Positions 60,841-64,000 of a DNA stretch of 64,000 bases are shown here, piece by piece. The notes below the pieces were generated by a model that ran no database searches, had not been told where the DNA came from, and was given only the letters and a program-made list of their open reading frames with translations. The stretch is from CALESS01 sp041741455 (GTDB lineage Bacteria > Chloroflexota > Anaerolineae > Anaerolineales > Anaerolineaceae): the NCBI GenBank assembly GCA_041741455.1, contig JBGSJZ010000099.1:124001-188000 (forward strand), given 5' to 3'. Each line of letters starts with the position of its first letter. Position 1 is the first letter of the stretch. A program made the translations under genes and the position numbers.

Positions 60841-60957
60841 ATGGTCCTTGAACAAATCTTCTTCCTGGTCGGCGGTTGTGCATCCATCGGGTTATGTGTT
60901 CTGATTGTTGCAATGATTATTTTGAAAAAACGTAAAAATAAAAAACTGGGTGATTGA
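60841..60957 (+). CDS. possible 38-residue single-span membrane protein
   Basis: ATG at 60841, stop at 60955-60957. Residues ~5-28 form one hydrophobic segment, followed by a basic tail (K-K-R-K-N-K-K), a typical inside-positive small membrane protein. GAGG lies only a few bases before the ATG, closer than ideal. The stop codon lies inside the terminator hairpin. It could be the last member of the sigma-54 operon, or chance. Confidence 0.4.
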   Translation: MVLEQIFFLVGGCASIGLCVLIVAMIILKKRKNKKLGD

Positions 60958-60970
60958 GCCACCCGGTTTT
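60942..60970. terminator. bidirectional terminator between the protease operon and the thiolase gene
   Basis: AAAACTGGGTG (60942-60952) pairs with CACCCGGTTTT (60960-60970) with one G-T pair and a 7-base loop, with A and T runs on both sides. Confidence 0.85.
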
Positions 60971-60982
60971 GATTTTTCTGAA

Positions 60983-62140
60983 TTAGTCAACCTGTAAGAT
61001 ATGGGCAATGATATTTGAGCCAGAACCGCCAATGTTTTGTGCCATACCGATGCGGGCATCCGGCACCTGCGAACCACCGGCTTCCCCCCGTAATTGACGA
61101 GTGACTTCAACAATCTGGTACATACCAGTCGCGCCTACCGGATGACCACGAGCTTTTAGTCCCCCCAGCGTACAAATCGGAATGCTTCCAGTCGGACGGA
61201 TTTCACCGTCTAGGGCAAGGCGGGGAGCCTGTCCACGCTCAGCAAAGCCAGTCGCTTCCAGAGAGAGCGCGGCCATAATCGAAAAGGCATCGTGCAGTTC
61301 GAACAAGTCAATATCCCTGGGAGTGATGCCGGCCTGGGCATAAGCAGCCTTGGCAGAAAGTTCTGCAGCCCGCAACCAGAGCGGATTGCGCCGGCCGTGA
61401 ATAGCAATGGAATCCGTAGCTGCGCCAGATCCAATCACCCGGATGCGTGGGCGGCCGGGAATAGAGCGTACCCGTTCCGCCGGAACTAAAATTGCAGCCG
61501 CTGCACCGTCCCCCATTGGAGAGGCATCCATAATGCAAATTGGTTCAGCAACCATCGTCGCTTTACGAAATTGGTCTTCGGTTATGGGCTCATGAAAACG
61601 AGCATACGGGTTGTGAACCGCATTGGCATGTGAATTAATGGAAAATGGGGCAAAACTGATTTTGTCCCACTTATATTGCTCCATATATCGCCGCATAGCC
61701 AGGGCGTTGAGGGCAACAAAAGAAAGTCCCATGTCTAATTCCCAATCGGCATCGGCGGCGGTAGCAAGCTGGGCAGTGATTTCCTCTGTCGGTGAGTCGG
61801 TCATCTTTTCGACCCCGACAGCGATGGCAACATCCACTTCACCGGAGGAAACGGCAATCAGGGCGGAGCGGAAGGCGGCTGCACCAGAACTACAGGCGGC
61901 TTCCACTCGGGCTGCTTCTGCAAAGCGCAATCCCACCCAATCGGCAATGTAGCTACCGAGGTGCTGCTGATGGCTGGCGGAACCGGACATCATATTGCCC
62001 ACATAGAGGGCATCGGCGGTTTCCACGCCGGCATCCTGCATGGCTGCCAGAATGGCATCACCAGCCAACTCGCGCAAACTTTTCTCCCATTGTTCTTCCA
62101 CTTTGGTTTGGCCAATTCCCAGGACGGCAACAGGTCGCAT
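60983..62140 (-). CDS. thiolase-family acyl-CoA acetyltransferase (SCP-x/archaeal type)
   Basis: 385 residues. The active-site Cys lies in V-E-A-A-C-S-S-G-A-A-A, with E-L-H-D-A-F (late catalytic segment) and G-G-L-K-A-R-G-H-P-V-G-A-T-G. The C-terminal motif reads A-Q-N-I-G-G-S-G-S-N in place of the usual C-x-G-G-G. This matches the thiolase branch that normally works with a DUF35 zinc/OB-fold partner. No such gene is next to it in the window. The role is acetoacetyl-CoA or 3-ketoacyl-CoA chemistry; direction not decidable. Single gene. Confidence 0.85.
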   Translation of the reverse strand: MRPVAVLGIGQTKVEEQWEKSLRELAGDAILAAMQDAGVETADALYVGNMMSGSASHQQHLGSYIADWVGLRFAEAARVEAACSSGAAAFRSALIAVSSGEVDVAIAVGVEKMTDSPTEEITAQLATAADADWELDMGLSFVALNALAMRRYMEQYKWDKISFAPFSINSHANAVHNPYARFHEPITEDQFRKATMVAEPICIMDASPMGDGAAAAILVPAERVRSIPGRPRIRVIGSGAATDSIAIHGRRNPLWLRAAELSAKAAYAQAGITPRDIDLFELHDAFSIMAALSLEATGFAERGQAPRLALDGEIRPTGSIPICTLGGLKARGHPVGATGMYQIVEVTRQLRGEAGGSQVPDARIGMAQNIGGSGSNIIAHILQVD

Positions 62141-62235
62141 AATGGTTCCTTTCCAGATATCATCGATGATTGTTAATGTGAATTATACGTCGCGTATCCA
62201 TCAATAACTATCAAAAAGTAGATAGATTACAGGGT

Positions 62236-62241
62236 TATAAT
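62236..62241 (+). promoter_or_regulatory. -10 element of the CapA-family gene
   Basis: TATAAT 21 bases before the TTG start, followed by two GGAGG-like sites. No -35 is seen. A short inverted repeat (ATACG-TCG-CGTAT, 62185-62197) lies in the same divergent gap. Confidence 0.45.
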
Positions 62242-62262
62242 CAGGAGGTTAGCGGAGGTCAG

Positions 62263-63918
62263 TTGAAGCGTTTCTTTATTTTCGGAATCGTCATTCTTTC
62301 AATAATTCTGACAGCCTGTCAGAATTATGCAGTACCTTCTGATTCAACGCCTGAGGTTGTGAAACAGGAAACAATCATCAATCCTACATCCGTTCCAAAT
62401 CCAACACCAATTTCGACCCCGACAAATCCCAATCATCCATTATCCCCCACAAGAGAGGCAAAGAATACCTACTGGTTTGACGATTCCATACCGGTCAATG
62501 TGCAGACTGCTCTGTGCTTTCCTGAGGGTGTAAGTACAGCCAACAGTAAAAGTCAGGCTGGCGCTTGGTTATCTTTGGGCAGCGGAAGCGTACTGGCCTA
62601 TCGAAGCGTATATGCGTTGGCCGGTAGGTTTGACCTGCTGGTGGATGGTGTTACGATGGGAGAGTTGGAGTCCGCCTGGCAGGGGCAGGGGGAGTGGAAC
62701 CTGGCGATGAGTCACGAGACTTACCAGGCCTTTAAAGGTGATTGGAGCGCCACAAATTCAATCCTGATCGTGGATGACTTGGAAGAACTGGTGAATCAGG
62801 TTTGGAACACGGAGGGAATGTTGATTATCCTGCCGTTTGATGATCTCATCCCCCGGCTCAAGGTGTTAAATGTGGATGGAATGTCTGTGCTGGATAAAAA
62901 ACTAAATACGAAAAAATATCCACTAACCCTGAATTATTACTGGCAAGGAGATCCTCCTTTACTCAACTTGATGAATGCAGCCTGTGAACCTGGAACTAAC
63001 CGGGATCTGGCAATGATGACCGATGTTTTGATGAGCGGAGTCTCCGCATTAACTCGCGGCACGGCCGCCAAAATGGTTGAAGAAGGTGTTACGTATCCGG
63101 CCAGAGATATCCTGAATTGGCTGAAAGCAGCGGATATTACACATATCAGCCATGAAGTGTCGTTTTTTATCGATTGTCCTGATCCGTTACCAATTCGTGC
63201 CGGCGGTCGATTCTGCGCCCAACCAGAATTCCTGGAGCTATTTATCCATGCCGGGGTGGATGTAGTGGAATTGACCGGCAACCACTTGAATGACTGGGGG
63301 ACAGACGCATTGATCGATTCCATCTCCATGTACCAGGAAGCCGGGATAAAGTTGTTTGGCGGAGGAATCAATGCAGAAACAGCCCGGCAACCGTTGTTGG
63401 TTGAGCACAATGGCAACCAGTTGGCGTTCCTGGGCTGCAATGCCACTGGTCCGGATTCAGATTGGGCGAAAGAGTCTTTGCCCGGATCTGCTTATTGCGA
63501 CCTGGATTGGTTATCTGCTGAAGTCAGTCGATTGAAGAACGATGGCTACCTACCCATTGTTACGTTTCAAGCATTTGAAATATGTGACTATGCTCCCCAT
63601 TCGAGTCAACGCGTTCTGGCGGATCAAATGGTTAGAGCAGGAGCCGTGATTGTAAGCGGCAGCCAGGCTCATTGCCCTCAAGCCTATCGAATTGAGGGGG
63701 AAACATTCATTCACTATGGATTGGGCAATCTGTGGTTTGACCAGATGGATTGGTTGAGCCGGCAGGAGACCCTGGATCGTCATGTGTTTTATAATGGACG
63801 ACATATCAGCACGGAAATTTTTACAGCCATTTTAGAAGATTCGGCCCGCCCGCGGCCGATGACAGCAGATGAACGACGATTTATCCTGGAGATGATATTT
63901 AATGCTAGTCAGTGGTAA
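62263..63918 (+). CDS. CapA-family lipoprotein (PGA_cap/metallophosphatase-like)
   Basis: 551 residues. The lipoprotein signal ends I-I-L-T-A-C at ~19, with a Pro/Thr-rich linker to ~60. The N-terminal half (~65-240) resembles a periplasmic binding fold. The C-terminal ~300 residues carry CapA-type motifs: T-D-V-L-M-S-G, V-V-E-L-T-G-N-H-L-N-D-W-G, S-G-S-Q-A-H-C-P-Q and Y-G-L-G-N-L-W-F-D. CapA proteins belong to the calcineurin-like superfamily and act in poly-glutamate capsule or cell-envelope metabolism. The start is a TTG at 62263 with GGAGG six bases upstream. It overlaps the next lipoprotein gene by 17 bases. Confidence 0.83.
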   Translation: MKRFFIFGIVILSIILTACQNYAVPSDSTPEVVKQETIINPTSVPNPTPISTPTNPNHPLSPTREAKNTYWFDDSIPVNVQTALCFPEGVSTANSKSQAGAWLSLGSGSVLAYRSVYALAGRFDLLVDGVTMGELESAWQGQGEWNLAMSHETYQAFKGDWSATNSILIVDDLEELVNQVWNTEGMLIILPFDDLIPRLKVLNVDGMSVLDKKLNTKKYPLTLNYYWQGDPPLLNLMNAACEPGTNRDLAMMTDVLMSGVSALTRGTAAKMVEEGVTYPARDILNWLKAADITHISHEVSFFIDCPDPLPIRAGGRFCAQPEFLELFIHAGVDVVELTGNHLNDWGTDALIDSISMYQEAGIKLFGGGINAETARQPLLVEHNGNQLAFLGCNATGPDSDWAKESLPGSAYCDLDWLSAEVSRLKNDGYLPIVTFQAFEICDYAPHSSQRVLADQMVRAGAVIVSGSQAHCPQAYRIEGETFIHYGLGNLWFDQMDWLSRQETLDRHVFYNGRHISTEIFTAILEDSARPRPMTADERRFILEMIFNASQW

Positions 63919-64000
63919 GTTTTTCTTTCAAATTGTTTGCATTTTGGTCATGTTAAGTGTGGTTGCTGGCTGCCAACCGGTGCAGATAACTACCACTCTG
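63902..64000 (+). CDS. start of a lipoprotein gene (truncated by the window edge)
   Basis: ATG at 63902 inside the end of the CapA gene opens a frame to the window end. The 33 visible residues are a lipoprotein signal: a basic start (S-G-K), a hydrophobic core and the lipobox V-V-A-G-C at residue ~24, then Q-P-V-Q. GGAG lies about ten bases upstream. Coupled to the CapA gene; product unknown. Confidence 0.7.
   Translation, partial: MLVSGKFFFQIVCILVMLSVVAGCQPVQITTTL

Overview
The window looks like a chromosome segment of a member of the Chloroflexota, most likely class Anaerolineae. This is judged from gene content, not from a marker gene: a DUF2089 / SHOCT-like pair, a fused MFS/spermidine-synthase-like protein next to a TIGR01906-type membrane protein, a YtxH protein, secreted proteins built from Ig, SdrD-B and beta-helix domains, and several extracellular proteins ending in a short Y-L-P-like C-terminus. 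Coding density is high. I see no rRNA, tRNA, CRISPR, insertion sequence or prophage.

Layout. 1-4.6 kb: 3' end of gmk, a rhomboid-fold protein lacking the catalytic residues, an MFS exporter, a SHOCT-like/DUF2089 pair behind a consensus promoter with a palindrome inside it, and an XRE-cupin regulator. 4.7-8.3 kb: DNA repair on the minus strand (exonuclease-DinG helicase fusion and an unusual Fpg/Nei protein). 8.4-20.7 kb: a minus-strand run of six exported proteins: a 1690-residue SdrD/TIG/beta-helix surface protein, three consecutive multicopper-oxidase-like proteins, a small membrane-anchored protein and a subtilisin. 21-29 kb: an orphan NarL-type kinase, a CBS protein, an orphan MalK-type ATPase, gpmA, membrane proteins and nnr. 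29-41 kb: YtxH cluster, then pth-mfd-response regulator-histidine phosphatase-kinase, uvrB, and a DEAD-box helicase behind a structured leader. 41-47.7 kb (minus): trmFO, an M28 glutaminyl-cyclase-like protein, a soluble kinase, an aminotransferase, hflX and a small membrane protein. 47.7-60.8 kb: a sigma-54 module. 61-64 kb: a thiolase, a CapA-family lipoprotein and the start of another lipoprotein.

Two regions stand out. (1) The sigma-54 module (47.7-60.8 kb) holds rpoN with an inserted zinc ribbon, an NtrB-like kinase, and an NtrC-like activator that has no DNA-binding domain and an altered GAFTGA loop. A -24/-12 promoter lies in front of rpoN, and a near-identical one lies in front of a second operon encoding a small membrane protein, a 1809-residue TPR protein and a TPR-containing C25/caspase-like cysteine protease. 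This looks like a self-contained two-component / sigma-54 switch controlling a TPR-protease effector. (2) In the secreted operon the copper ligands of a two-domain multicopper oxidase are split between two neighbouring proteins: one keeps only the domain-1 ligands and the next keeps only the domain-2 ligands. Three of the six exported proteins share a C-terminal seven-residue pattern with proline at position -5.

All function calls come from reading motifs by eye. No database search was run.
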